Below are positions 7,468 through 14,821 of a DNA stretch of 25,194 bases, piece by piece. Within the stretch, counting starts at the first letter, position 1; each line of letters starts with the position of its first letter. The stretch is taken from assembly GCA_023474155.1 (NCBI GenBank), contig JAMCYJ010000015.1, positions 1 through 25,194 of the forward strand, in the 5' to 3' direction. A program made the translations under genes and the position numbers. The notes under the pieces were generated by a model. It saw nothing but the letters and a program-made list of their open reading frames with translations. It was not told the DNA's origin and searched no databases. Source of the stretch: Candidatus Martarchaeota archaeon (GTDB taxonomy: Archaea; Micrarchaeota; Micrarchaeia; Micrarchaeales; Micrarchaeaceae).

Positions 7468-7713
7468 ATGAGAGGAAAAGAAACTCTAGTAATATGCGAC
7501 TCATGCGGAAGAAAAGTTCCAAGGAACAAGGCAGTAAGCTTTGACAAATCAGTAAGCTTTAACACCGAGCTTAAGACAGGCAACGATGTGAGGTATTTTG
7601 GAAAAAGAAAAGTATACTACTGCATAAGTTGCGCAAAGCACAGGAAGATCTTTGAAAAAAAGAAAAGGATAGCGATGAGGCAAAGCTCGAAGAACGAGAA
7701 TATGTTCGACTAG
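7468..7713 (+). CDS. rps26e: Zinc-ribbon ribosomal protein, eS26-like
   Basis: 81 basic residues with two zinc knuckles, C10-x2-C13 (CDSCGRKVP) and C52-x2-C55 (YYCISCAKHRK), separated by about 38 residues. The order C-x2-C-x-x-x-VP-x-x-KA, then YC-x-SCA-x-H-x-K and a basic tail, matches small-subunit protein eS26. In eukaryotes that protein sits at the mRNA exit channel. The ATG at 7468 is preceded by GTGGATGA. A longer in-frame TTG start (7399) is excluded because it lies inside the promoter TATA box. The protein is shorter than eukaryotic eS26. A stand-alone zinc-ribbon protein of other function is the alternative. Confidence 0.7.
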   Translation: MRGKETLVICDSCGRKVPRNKAVSFDKSVSFNTELKTGNDVRYFGKRKVYYCISCAKHRKIFEKKKRIAMRQSSKNENMFD

Positions 7714-7740
7714 GCCCATTGCGGTAGAATAGGAATAAAT

Positions 7741-7763
7741 AAAAAGGTTTTTAAATTATATTT
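7741..7763 (+). promoter_or_regulatory. BRE/TATA promoter heading the membrane-protein cluster
   Basis: AAAAAGGTTTTTAAATTATA closely repeats the promoter 358 bases upstream. Its TATA core (TTTTTAAATTATA) predicts a transcript start near 7782 and a leader of about 14 bases to ATG 7796. It probably drives at least the small VirB2-like gene and the six-helix protein behind it. Confidence 0.55.
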
Positions 7764-7795
7764 TAATAACTATTTATTTAATATGAAGTGGGAAA

Positions 7796-8290
7796 ATGAA
7801 TCAAAACCTGTATTTTAGATTATGGAATATAAGTAGAAAAATGAATTTTAAAATACTGATCCTAATGGCTTCAGTGATTTTAAGCTTCACTAGTTTGATG
7901 TTTGCGCAGAGTGTAAGCCAGGTTGTAGGGGCAGCAGGAGCGTTAAGTTCCGCTGCAAGCGCGGTTACGTCAATATCCAGCGGGGGGACGTCATCGCAAG
8001 GATCAACTGCGATTAACAAGGTTTTGTGTAATGTTTATAGTACAATAATGGATGTTGTATTTGTTCTCGCAATAGTGCTTATGGTTGGAGGCGGGGCGCT
8101 ATACGCGGCTTCACGTATCCTGCCAGGCAATTTAAAGGGACAGCTTGAAGGCTATGCATATGGTATGCTGCTTGGCGGAGTCGTAGGCATTATATTAGTA
8201 ATATTAGGACCGGATATCATAAAAATGATAGTAGGCAATACAAGTTCAGGCATCTCAACCACTACTGTCTGCAACGGAACGCCTATATAA
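7796..8290 (+). CDS. VirB2/TrbC-like (pilin-like) two-helix membrane protein
   Basis: 164 residues. A signal peptide (16-37, ending FAQS) precedes a small-residue Ala/Ser/Gly region (38-72), then two membrane helices (about 83-105 and 120-138) joined by a short basic loop (SRILPGNLKGQLEG, 106-119), and a short polar tail. Signal peptide, small size, Gly-rich paired helices and positive loop are the VirB2/TrbC conjugative-pilin architecture, also seen in the archaeal CedA1/TedC import-pilus subunits. This is similarity of layout, not a measured hit. The loop resembles the first hairpin of the fourth gene of the cluster (SRVLP). Cys78 and Cys159 may pair outside the cell. An internal ATG at 7841 would start directly at the signal peptide. 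It heads the co-directional membrane-protein series. Confidence 0.6.
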   Translation: MNQNLYFRLWNISRKMNFKILILMASVILSFTSLMFAQSVSQVVGAAGALSSAASAVTSISSGGTSSQGSTAINKVLCNVYSTIMDVVFVLAIVLMVGGGALYAASRILPGNLKGQLEGYAYGMLLGGVVGIILVILGPDIIKMIVGNTSSGISTTTVCNGTPI

Positions 8291-8323
8291 ATTCTTAAAT
8301 TATTAATTAAGTAAAGGATTCAA

Positions 8324-9070
8324 ATGAGCAATGTTGTCTTAAACAGTATAGAAACCTATTTTAAGCACATTGTTCTTATTTTGTTTTCTTCTCTTTCTTT
8401 TTTTATTGCGCTTTTTATCCCTTTTTTTGCAAGCTTTGTGATATTCAATGATGCGGGAGGCATTTTTTTAAGGATGACAAACCTGTCAAGCCTAAATGCG
8501 TTTGATATATTTACGATAATAGTGTCGATATTCTTTTCGATGCTTTTTCTCAGTTTTGCAATAGTGTCAATAAACATAATAATAAAGCATAAGAGAACAT
8601 ATTCCAAGATAAGGCAGGAAGTGCTGCTGGGGCTGGAAAAGTATACATCAAAGGTTTTCCTTATCCTGCTAATCTTTGCGGCATTGATTATGATTATCAA
8701 TATTGCCCTGGCGTCTTACGCTCCAAGCGCTGCGGGTCTTCTTTCCTCTTTGATTCTTCTTCTGCTTGCGCCAGTGTTTTTCTATGCGCCATCCTCGATA
8801 ATAAATGACGATGCGAAACTGCTTCCTGCATTTAAAAGGAGCATTGCTTTTATTGTAAAGAAGCCTATTTATTTTCTGATTTGGATAGCGGTTGCAGTGG
8901 CATTGATTACTTTCTTTGACTTTATTTTCATTTTGATTGGGAATTCTCTTGCTGTTTCGCCGTTTTTCTCGATATATCTGATGCTTATATTCAACTCCAT
9001 TTTCATACTGCCTTTTATTGTAATCCTGCAGGCAGAATCCTATATGCACAGGTTTGCGCTGCTTAGATGA
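8324..9070 (+). CDS. Six-helix integral membrane protein, unknown function
   Basis: 248 residues with about six membrane helices (15-41, 60-87, 111-131, 137-157, 180-206, 213-236) and a basic cytoplasmic-type loop after helix 2 (KHKRTYSKIRQEV). The segment PSSIINDDAKLLPAFKRS before helix 5 has the feel of broadly distributed DUF-type membrane proteins with an 'acidic, then AxxxS' cytoplasmic motif, but I cannot name a family. It does not carry the R-x5-R-x2-GG signature of the following six proteins, so it is a separate family. It starts 33 bases after the pilin-like gene and is followed by a terminator-like hairpin, suggesting the two form one transcription unit. Confidence 0.8.
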   Translation: MSNVVLNSIETYFKHIVLILFSSLSFFIALFIPFFASFVIFNDAGGIFLRMTNLSSLNAFDIFTIIVSIFFSMLFLSFAIVSINIIIKHKRTYSKIRQEVLLGLEKYTSKVFLILLIFAALIMIINIALASYAPSAAGLLSSLILLLLAPVFFYAPSSIINDDAKLLPAFKRSIAFIVKKPIYFLIWIAVAVALITFFDFIFILIGNSLAVSPFFSIYLMLIFNSIFILPFIVILQAESYMHRFALLR

Positions 9071-9100
9071 CTATTACTATTTAATAAGGCAACGCGTACC

Positions 9101-9141
9101 TTTGCATGTTTTTACATTGCAAATTACCGCCTCTTTTTTTT
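9101..9141 (+). terminator. Terminator-like hairpin and T-run
   Basis: TTTGCA (9101-9106) pairs with TGCAAA (9118-9123), and the adjoining TGT pairs with ACA across a T-rich loop. A run of eight T's follows at 9134-9141. It sits 30 bases after the six-helix gene stop and before the promoter of the next gene, so it probably separates the first two genes from the six-paralogue series. Confidence 0.5.
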
Positions 9142-9226
9142 ATAGCCTAAAATAATTAAATAAACCCAAGACAAAAGCTCAAAATAAAAGAAAGGATATT
9201 AAAGGTTTATACGAAAAAAAGTAAAT

Positions 9227-10552
9227 ATGGATAGAACAGAGTTTGGCAGGAGAATAATCCTATTTTTTTTGCTATTCGTACTCGGCGGGGTTTTCCTTTT
9301 GAATGCGGAGCCTGCGGCTTTGACCCCTTCCTGCAACCTCAGTTTCAGCTGTCCGTCTTCAACGCCGACATCGCCTGCCGTTGTAAGCGGAAAGTTAAGC
9401 AATGCATACTGCATTGTAACCGGGACGAAAATCTCCGTAGGCAGCTGCATTGACAGTTCCGCCTCCATCGCCGTGCTTGCGCTTATCGTCTCATTTCTTA
9501 TGGTTGCTGTTTCATACATGATCGGAGAAGTCATAAAAATCGACGAATTCAAGGGTTGGTATAAGGGCGAGCTTTGGGAAACTGCGAAAAGCGTGCTGCT
9601 TATTGTTATAATCTACTCCTTGCTTGTCGAAATAGGGGGGGTCGCAAATGCGCTTACTGGAGGAGGCGCGCTGCCGGCCGCGCCTTCAGGCAGCGCCGGC
9701 TTAAGCTCGACGCTGAGCACTCTTTACTCAAACGTGCAGAATGATTATATTTCCCCCGAGCTGAACAACGTTGCGTATCCTGCCTATTACGGAATTCTCG
9801 GAGTTGCTGTTGGGCTTGATTACATAAAGTCATTTGTTTTATATATTAACATCCCGATCCCTATTTTGCCAATTCCCGGAGCTGTTGCAGGGGCGCTGGC
9901 AACAGGGGTCGAGGAAAATGTGTTCTTTTCAAATGTCCTTATATCTGGCAAGTCTTATTCTTTTGTCAATCAGGCGTTCGACTTCATAACCGTGCCTTTG
10001 CTGATACTTTTCCAATTCCTTAATGACGTTATGGTTCCTTTGCTTGTAACAAGCCTTTCAGTGCTTCTGCCGATCGGCATAATATTTAGATCGATGCCTT
10101 TCTTAAGACCTATAGGGGGCATGCTGATTGCGTTTGCAATTGCAATCTCGATAGTGTTTCCTACGCTCCTGCTTGCAGTCAACATGCCTATACAGAACTT
10201 CATGGCAGGCATACTTACTCCGCCAGCAGCGCCATCATCAGTGACGATTCCAGCAGCGCCTCTTGAATGCACGTTGCTTCAGAGCATGATCAATTTTGCC
10301 ACCCCGCTATGTCTTTTTGTTAATCCTAGCACCATAAATTTTGCAAGCGGATTTGTAATAGGCATGTTCGGGCCCATGACAGGGATATTCACAGTATACA
10401 ATGCAATACTTGGATGGATTCTTCCATTGGTGATCCAATTCATCTTGCTTATAATAGATTTGATAATAACGATTGTCATAGGCCAGCAAATATCTACAAT
10501 GCTCGGAGGCAGAAAAATGACATTGGGCATTGGAAAATTATCATTGATTTAG
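9227..10552 (+). CDS. Polytopic membrane protein, paralogue 1 of 6 (VirB6/CedA-like candidate)
   Basis: 441 residues. A signal peptide or first helix (10-27, ending NAE) precedes a Cys-rich outside segment (C36, C42, C62, C74). The N-terminal hairpin follows: helices at about 81-100 and 121-137, with Y97, E115 and E118 at the family spacing. Further helices lead to the signature R288-x5-R294-x2-G297-G298-x13-P312, and helices near 396-420 precede a Gly/Leu-rich C-terminus. The family is unnamed to me. Layout and context suggest a VirB6/TrbL- or CedA-like channel component. TATA-like sequences 20-30 bases upstream imply an almost leaderless transcript. A run of seven G's (9635-9641) lies in the gene, but the frame is intact. 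Confidence 0.8.
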   Translation: MDRTEFGRRIILFFLLFVLGGVFLLNAEPAALTPSCNLSFSCPSSTPTSPAVVSGKLSNAYCIVTGTKISVGSCIDSSASIAVLALIVSFLMVAVSYMIGEVIKIDEFKGWYKGELWETAKSVLLIVIIYSLLVEIGGVANALTGGGALPAAPSGSAGLSSTLSTLYSNVQNDYISPELNNVAYPAYYGILGVAVGLDYIKSFVLYINIPIPILPIPGAVAGALATGVEENVFFSNVLISGKSYSFVNQAFDFITVPLLILFQFLNDVMVPLLVTSLSVLLPIGIIFRSMPFLRPIGGMLIAFAIAISIVFPTLLLAVNMPIQNFMAGILTPPAAPSSVTIPAAPLECTLLQSMINFATPLCLFVNPSTINFASGFVIGMFGPMTGIFTVYNAILGWILPLVIQFILLIIDLIITIVIGQQISTMLGGRKMTLGIGKLSLI

Positions 10553-10612
10553 AATTCTTAATGCCATGCAATATTAGTAATATTAATGTATAATTATTTG
10601 AAAAATGAGATT

Positions 10613-11959
10613 ATGCGTTTGAAATCAGGCAGCAATAAAAAAATTTACACGGCGTTAATCGCAGTATTGGCAATCTTATTTTTTGCAGGAACCTCATTTT
10701 CTCAGTCGCTTCCCAATCCGAATCCGTTTCCCGCCAATACTGGGCCGGCATACAATTCATGCAGCATGTTCGGAGGCAGCGGGTATACTAATTACAACAA
10801 CTGGATTTCGATAAACGTGACTGTGCTGATTATAGGCCTTCTTATTACGGCAATAGTGTTCATGTTCTCAAGAGTTCTTCCGGCAAAGGAAAGCCAGAAA
10901 TTCTCCCAGGCCGCGAAGGTGGAGATAATGCAGATAATTATAGGCGCCGCAATACTCGTGATACTGCTTGCGCTTACAAATACTGTATGTTCTATAACAA
11001 GTTCGATTGCGAGCTCATTGAGCACAAGCGCAAGCCCTATGCCGTCTGGAAATCCGTTCCAGTTCAGCGAGTATTATGTTGGAAACCTTGCAAACAATGT
11101 GGGGATAAAGCTTTTACAGCAGATTTATACAGAAGCGATAGCATTCAACATCGACAGCATGATTTTCAAGAATATCGGCGCGCTGCTGTTTAGCGTTCTT
11201 TCAAGCGCTACAGGTCTGGCAGGGTCGCTTGAAAAGATACTTGCAGGCCTGAGCAGCGGCATTAGTTTTTCAAACGGCATCTCAATAGGCGTATCTTTTA
11301 CGTCAGGATACAATCTCGGCGTATCCTACGGGATAGTAAGCGAGATGCTGCTTACTTTTTTCGCCCCTTTTGTGATAACCGGCATTGGAATGTTGTATAT
11401 ATTGTGGCTCCTGCTGCCAGTAATACAGGCAGTCGCATTCACAGTCGTGCTTCCCGTCGCGCTCGCGATGAGGGTGATTGCGTTTTCCGGGTTCGGGGCG
11501 GGTGCGGGCTCTGCTAAAAGCGTGGGGCTCAAGAATGCGGCAAACAGCATGCTTGCAATCGCAATAGCATTTTACCTTGTCCTTCCATTGACAATAGTAT
11601 TCAATGCATGGGCGATAAACTGGATTTTCAGCTCAGGCAATCCGTCGTATACTTACATCCATTCGACATATCTTCTTTCCTCGATACAAGAAACCAGCCT
11701 TTTTTCATCGAGCCCTACGCCTTCATCGTGGTTCGGGCTAAACGTTCCGTCGCTGTTCAATATATATACGTCGGCGCTGACGGGAAACATGATTTGGGCA
11801 AGCATAGACCCGAATATTTTAATGCAGGATCTGCTTACAATGGTAAATGAAATATCCCAGTTCGAGTTTACAGTCATATTTATGATAGCGATAGATTTTG
11901 CGATAACCCTTGGATTCGCAATGGGCCTTGCAAGGGCCCTTAATTCAAATCTTGCATAA
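10613..11959 (+). CDS. Polytopic membrane protein, paralogue 2 of 6 (diverged signature)
   Basis: 448 residues from the chosen ATG; an in-frame ATG at 10586 would add nine. The later start gives a standard signal peptide (basic MRLKSGSNKK, hydrophobic core, cleavage after SFSQ-type residues) and has GAG just before it. Numbering below is from 10586. Hairpin helices are at about 77-95 and 113-131. The loop holds SRVLP (95-99), almost the SRILP of the pilin-like protein. The signature is degenerate: R297 is kept, 13 extra residues (FGAGAGSA region) follow, then K316-x2-A319-N320-x13-P334 aligns with R-x2-GG-x13-P. A Gly/Ser-rich stretch (about 222-248) ends in SGYNL, matching AGYNI and SGFNI in paralogues 3 and 4. 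Outside loops contain Cys59 and Cys135. Confidence 0.78.
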   Translation: MRLKSGSNKKIYTALIAVLAILFFAGTSFSQSLPNPNPFPANTGPAYNSCSMFGGSGYTNYNNWISINVTVLIIGLLITAIVFMFSRVLPAKESQKFSQAAKVEIMQIIIGAAILVILLALTNTVCSITSSIASSLSTSASPMPSGNPFQFSEYYVGNLANNVGIKLLQQIYTEAIAFNIDSMIFKNIGALLFSVLSSATGLAGSLEKILAGLSSGISFSNGISIGVSFTSGYNLGVSYGIVSEMLLTFFAPFVITGIGMLYILWLLLPVIQAVAFTVVLPVALAMRVIAFSGFGAGAGSAKSVGLKNAANSMLAIAIAFYLVLPLTIVFNAWAINWIFSSGNPSYTYIHSTYLLSSIQETSLFSSSPTPSSWFGLNVPSLFNIYTSALTGNMIWASIDPNILMQDLLTMVNEISQFEFTVIFMIAIDFAITLGFAMGLARALNSNLA

Positions 11960-12067
11960 TGATTTAATAAAGCGTAATAAAAATATTAAAAAATAGGATA
12001 TTAAAAAATAAAATCGAAAAATAAAAAGCAATATTGCCAACAGATAAAAATAAGTTTAAATGATCGA

Positions 12068-13630
12068 ATGTTTTTGTTTTTGACGAGCTTTACAACAACA
12101 GGAACAAGCCTTATGCCTCTTGTAGTCCTAGCCCTTGCGCTCGATTTTGCAATTGTCGGCGTATGGTACATGATCGGGTACGCGCTCAATAATTCAAAGG
12201 TCGTAGAGGGTGCGAAGTCAGAGGCTTATCAGGCTGTGGGGACCGCAATACTTGCGGCGATAATAATCGGCTCGCTCCTTGCGCTCGCATCTACTTTTGA
12301 TTCCGCCCTTAATTCCTCACACTTCCTGTACAGCTCCAAAACAGCTTCTTCTGCAGCAGCGCCGATGAGCACAGGCACGATAGACACGCTGTGCAATTAC
12401 CTGAACGCGCATTCCTCGCTCTCTCTTTTTTCAGGGTCAAACTCTTTCCTGAAGTCGACAGACCCTAAATTTCCAGGCCTATGTTCAATGACCTCGCTTG
12501 ATTCCGTCACTCGGAAGATTGACTATCCTTTGGTGGCATCCGGCGTGGTACTCGCCAACGTCACAAACCAGACGTTCCATAATTTAAATAGCTTCTACAT
12601 TCTGGACTCGTATACAGGCTTCCTTTCAAAGTTAAAGCCTACCGTCGCATGGTGCGAGCCGGGGCTTACATATTCTATTGAAATGGAAGTAGATGTTATT
12701 TCTGCAAGCATCGGCTGCTCTGCAGCTGCGTTTTTAGCTGGCGGCGAAGGAGGAATAGGAGCGTGGATTAATCTACCTATATTCTACACGCGCATCACAT
12801 TTGCGCCATATGCAGGCTATAACATAATATACAACGAACTAGGTACGCTCGGCTCCCTTCTTACAATGTCCGCCAACTCTTTCATCGCGCAGTTCCTGCT
12901 TCTTATAATTTCCCTTTATGTATGGCCTTGGCTCATCTTCGGAGGGCTCGTGCTCAGGTCAACGTTGTTCACAAGGAAGATAGGCGGCCTGTTGATAGCC
13001 GTAGGATTGGGGATGATACTTATATTCCCCGCAGTGTTCAGCCTCGAGTACCTTGGCCTCGGCAACGGGATAAGTGGACTCATATCCTCCCCATCCGGCG
13101 CATGCAGCTCTAGCAATGGGCAGGGCTGCATAGGATACGACTACGGATTCAATACGATTGCATCAAACGAGATAACATTTATTCCTGGTTACCCTTCAGG
13201 CACAAGCAATGTAATATATTCCAATTATAATCCTGTACAGGATCCGTACAACCTTAATTTTTTTGCAGAGCCGCAGATAAACAAAATCGCATATTACTAT
13301 TCCTGCTGGCCGACTGCTGACAATTTGGTTCTTGGGGAAAGCCTTGACACGATTGAACTGCTTATACCCGGCGCATCGCTTTTTGAGGCGGCAGCCTCGA
13401 ATGTAGAAGGAATTATAGGGAATCCGCCGAGCATTGCGATAGACCCGAACTGCAAGCCGAATGATCTTCTGCGCGTGTTCAACAAGCTAATGGAGAGCTA
13501 TGGGATAATAGGGATTACATCATTTTTCCTTCCGATAATAAATATCTTCATTGTCCTATCCTCGATAATAGGGCTTTCAGGCCTATTCGGAGGGGATACT
13601 GAGCTGGCCGGCCTGTCGAAGCTGATATAA
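12068..13630 (+). CDS. Polytopic membrane protein, paralogue 3 of 6 (largest ectodomains)
   Basis: 520 residues. Unlike the others it has no separate signal peptide; the first hairpin helix starts at about residue 16. Hairpin landmarks Y34, E52 and Q55 follow the family spacing. A large Cys-containing outside segment (about 75-235) follows, then APYAGYNII (246-254), helices, and the signature R297-x5-R303-x2-G306-G307-x13-P321. A second outside domain (about 325-475, six cysteines including C346, C354, C413 and C462) is unique to this member. The C-terminus (GLFGGDTELAGLSKLI) resembles that of paralogue 1. Distance from the Gly of AxGYN to the first signature Arg is 47 residues, identical to paralogue 4. 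An internal ATG at 12113 is a possible later start. Confidence 0.8.
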   Translation: MFLFLTSFTTTGTSLMPLVVLALALDFAIVGVWYMIGYALNNSKVVEGAKSEAYQAVGTAILAAIIIGSLLALASTFDSALNSSHFLYSSKTASSAAAPMSTGTIDTLCNYLNAHSSLSLFSGSNSFLKSTDPKFPGLCSMTSLDSVTRKIDYPLVASGVVLANVTNQTFHNLNSFYILDSYTGFLSKLKPTVAWCEPGLTYSIEMEVDVISASIGCSAAAFLAGGEGGIGAWINLPIFYTRITFAPYAGYNIIYNELGTLGSLLTMSANSFIAQFLLLIISLYVWPWLIFGGLVLRSTLFTRKIGGLLIAVGLGMILIFPAVFSLEYLGLGNGISGLISSPSGACSSSNGQGCIGYDYGFNTIASNEITFIPGYPSGTSNVIYSNYNPVQDPYNLNFFAEPQINKIAYYYSCWPTADNLVLGESLDTIELLIPGASLFEAAASNVEGIIGNPPSIAIDPNCKPNDLLRVFNKLMESYGIIGITSFFLPIINIFIVLSSIIGLSGLFGGDTELAGLSKLI

Positions 13631-13656
13631 AATCAAGTGCAAATAAATATGATTAG

Positions 13657-14793
13657 ATGATTGAAAAAATACTAAACAAAAGACTTTTAATAATCATTGC
13701 TGCAATAGCACTCTTTTCTTCGACTGTCAATGCCGAGACAATCACGGCGTTCTGCAGCCAGGTCATAAACCCAGGCAATCTGATGTTTACATTTTCGCCG
13801 ACAAACAATACCGCGCTGCTCAATACAGTAATCCTTATAATATCTACGATGATGGCGCTGCTCGGAATTACTTATGCCATCGGCAGTGCATTCGGGATAC
13901 AAAAACTGATAGTTTTCACAAAGGCAGAAATTGGTGAAATCCTGATAACGGGCCTTATTGCATTTATTTTCATCCAGTCAATTTCAATGTTCGGATCTGC
14001 GAAATCAGGTTTATCCCCGGTAACAAACCTGTTTACAAAGGACTGCATAAGCATGACTTCGTCTTCTCTAGGCCTTATGCTTCCTATGCTTGAGCTTTCT
14101 TTTTCCCAGTTGGTTTTAAAGACTGTTTCAAGCATTAGCCTGTCTCTCTACCCTGTATATATGGGATATTCAGTAGCTCCTTTCTCAGGATTTAATATTA
14201 TTTCTACGCCTATGAACATAGTGATAGGGTTGAGCGGAATGCTTATGATGCTCTTGTTCGGGGTATCATTGGTGCTTGGAATAATATACGCCTTTTTCCC
14301 GATTTTCCTTTATCTTGGCATAGTGCTAAGGGCATTGCCATGGACTCGGGCAGCAGGCGGCGCATTCCTAGGGATGTTTGCAGGAATGTTTGTGATGTTT
14401 CCGCTTTTGCTTAATTTCGGATTGACAGGCCCGCTTGCCATACCATGCGCCACAACATCTCCTACTACTACAGTGCCTGTTTCATCAACAAGCCCGACAA
14501 ATTTCTGCAACAATCCAAGCGCTACCGCGCAAAGCCAGATAACCTCTGCGTTTCAGCCTAGCGGATTTACAGGCGTGGCCGATTCTTTGGATAGTTTCGT
14601 GTCAATAACCAGCGGGGGGATTCTTGTCCCCCCTATCGAATTCATTACGAAGGACATTCTCGAGCCTCTGCTGTATAGCCTGATAATATTGGTATTTTCG
14701 CTTATAATCTCTTTCAGTTTTATGGAAGAAGTAGGAAAGCTCCTCGGAGCCACATCATTGAGCTCAAAGCACATGCTTAAGAAAGTAATATAA
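13657..14793 (+). CDS. Polytopic membrane protein, paralogue 4 of 6
   Basis: 378 residues, starting 26 bases after paralogue 3, so probably co-transcribed. The signal peptide (1-26) ends VNA|ET. Hairpin helices are at about 55-76 and 92-110, with Y73, E91 and E94 at family spacing. APFSGFNII (174-182) precedes helices at about 186-212 and 213-229. The signature is R225-x5-R231-x2-G234-G235-x13-P249. A Thr/Ser/Pro-rich outside loop with C264 and C284 (about 258-325) may be glycosylated or extended. The last helix is at about 336-355, followed by a basic tail (SKHMLKKVI). Inferred to assemble with its paralogues in the same membrane complex. Confidence 0.8.
   Translation: MIEKILNKRLLIIIAAIALFSSTVNAETITAFCSQVINPGNLMFTFSPTNNTALLNTVILIISTMMALLGITYAIGSAFGIQKLIVFTKAEIGEILITGLIAFIFIQSISMFGSAKSGLSPVTNLFTKDCISMTSSSLGLMLPMLELSFSQLVLKTVSSISLSLYPVYMGYSVAPFSGFNIISTPMNIVIGLSGMLMMLLFGVSLVLGIIYAFFPIFLYLGIVLRALPWTRAAGGAFLGMFAGMFVMFPLLLNFGLTGPLAIPCATTSPTTTVPVSSTSPTNFCNNPSATAQSQITSAFQPSGFTGVADSLDSFVSITSGGILVPPIEFITKDILEPLLYSLIILVFSLIISFSFMEEVGKLLGATSLSSKHMLKKVI
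14614..14633 (+). other. Intragenic G6/C6 hairpin
   Basis: GGGGGG (14614-14619) and CCCCCC (14628-14633) form a perfect six-pair GC stem over an 8-base loop inside paralogue 4, encoding GGILVPP. It could slow translation or attenuate transcription, or be a by-product of Gly-Gly and Pro-Pro codons. Confidence 0.4.
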
Positions 14794-14821
14794 TCTAAAC
14801 AGGGCAATAAATAATAATAAA

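Noticed and set aside
11230..11330. Short tandem protein repeat in paralogue 2 (Gly/Ser periodicity)
   Set aside because: The stretch is Gly/Ser-rich, but units are not regular in length or DNA sequence, so it is not called a repeat.
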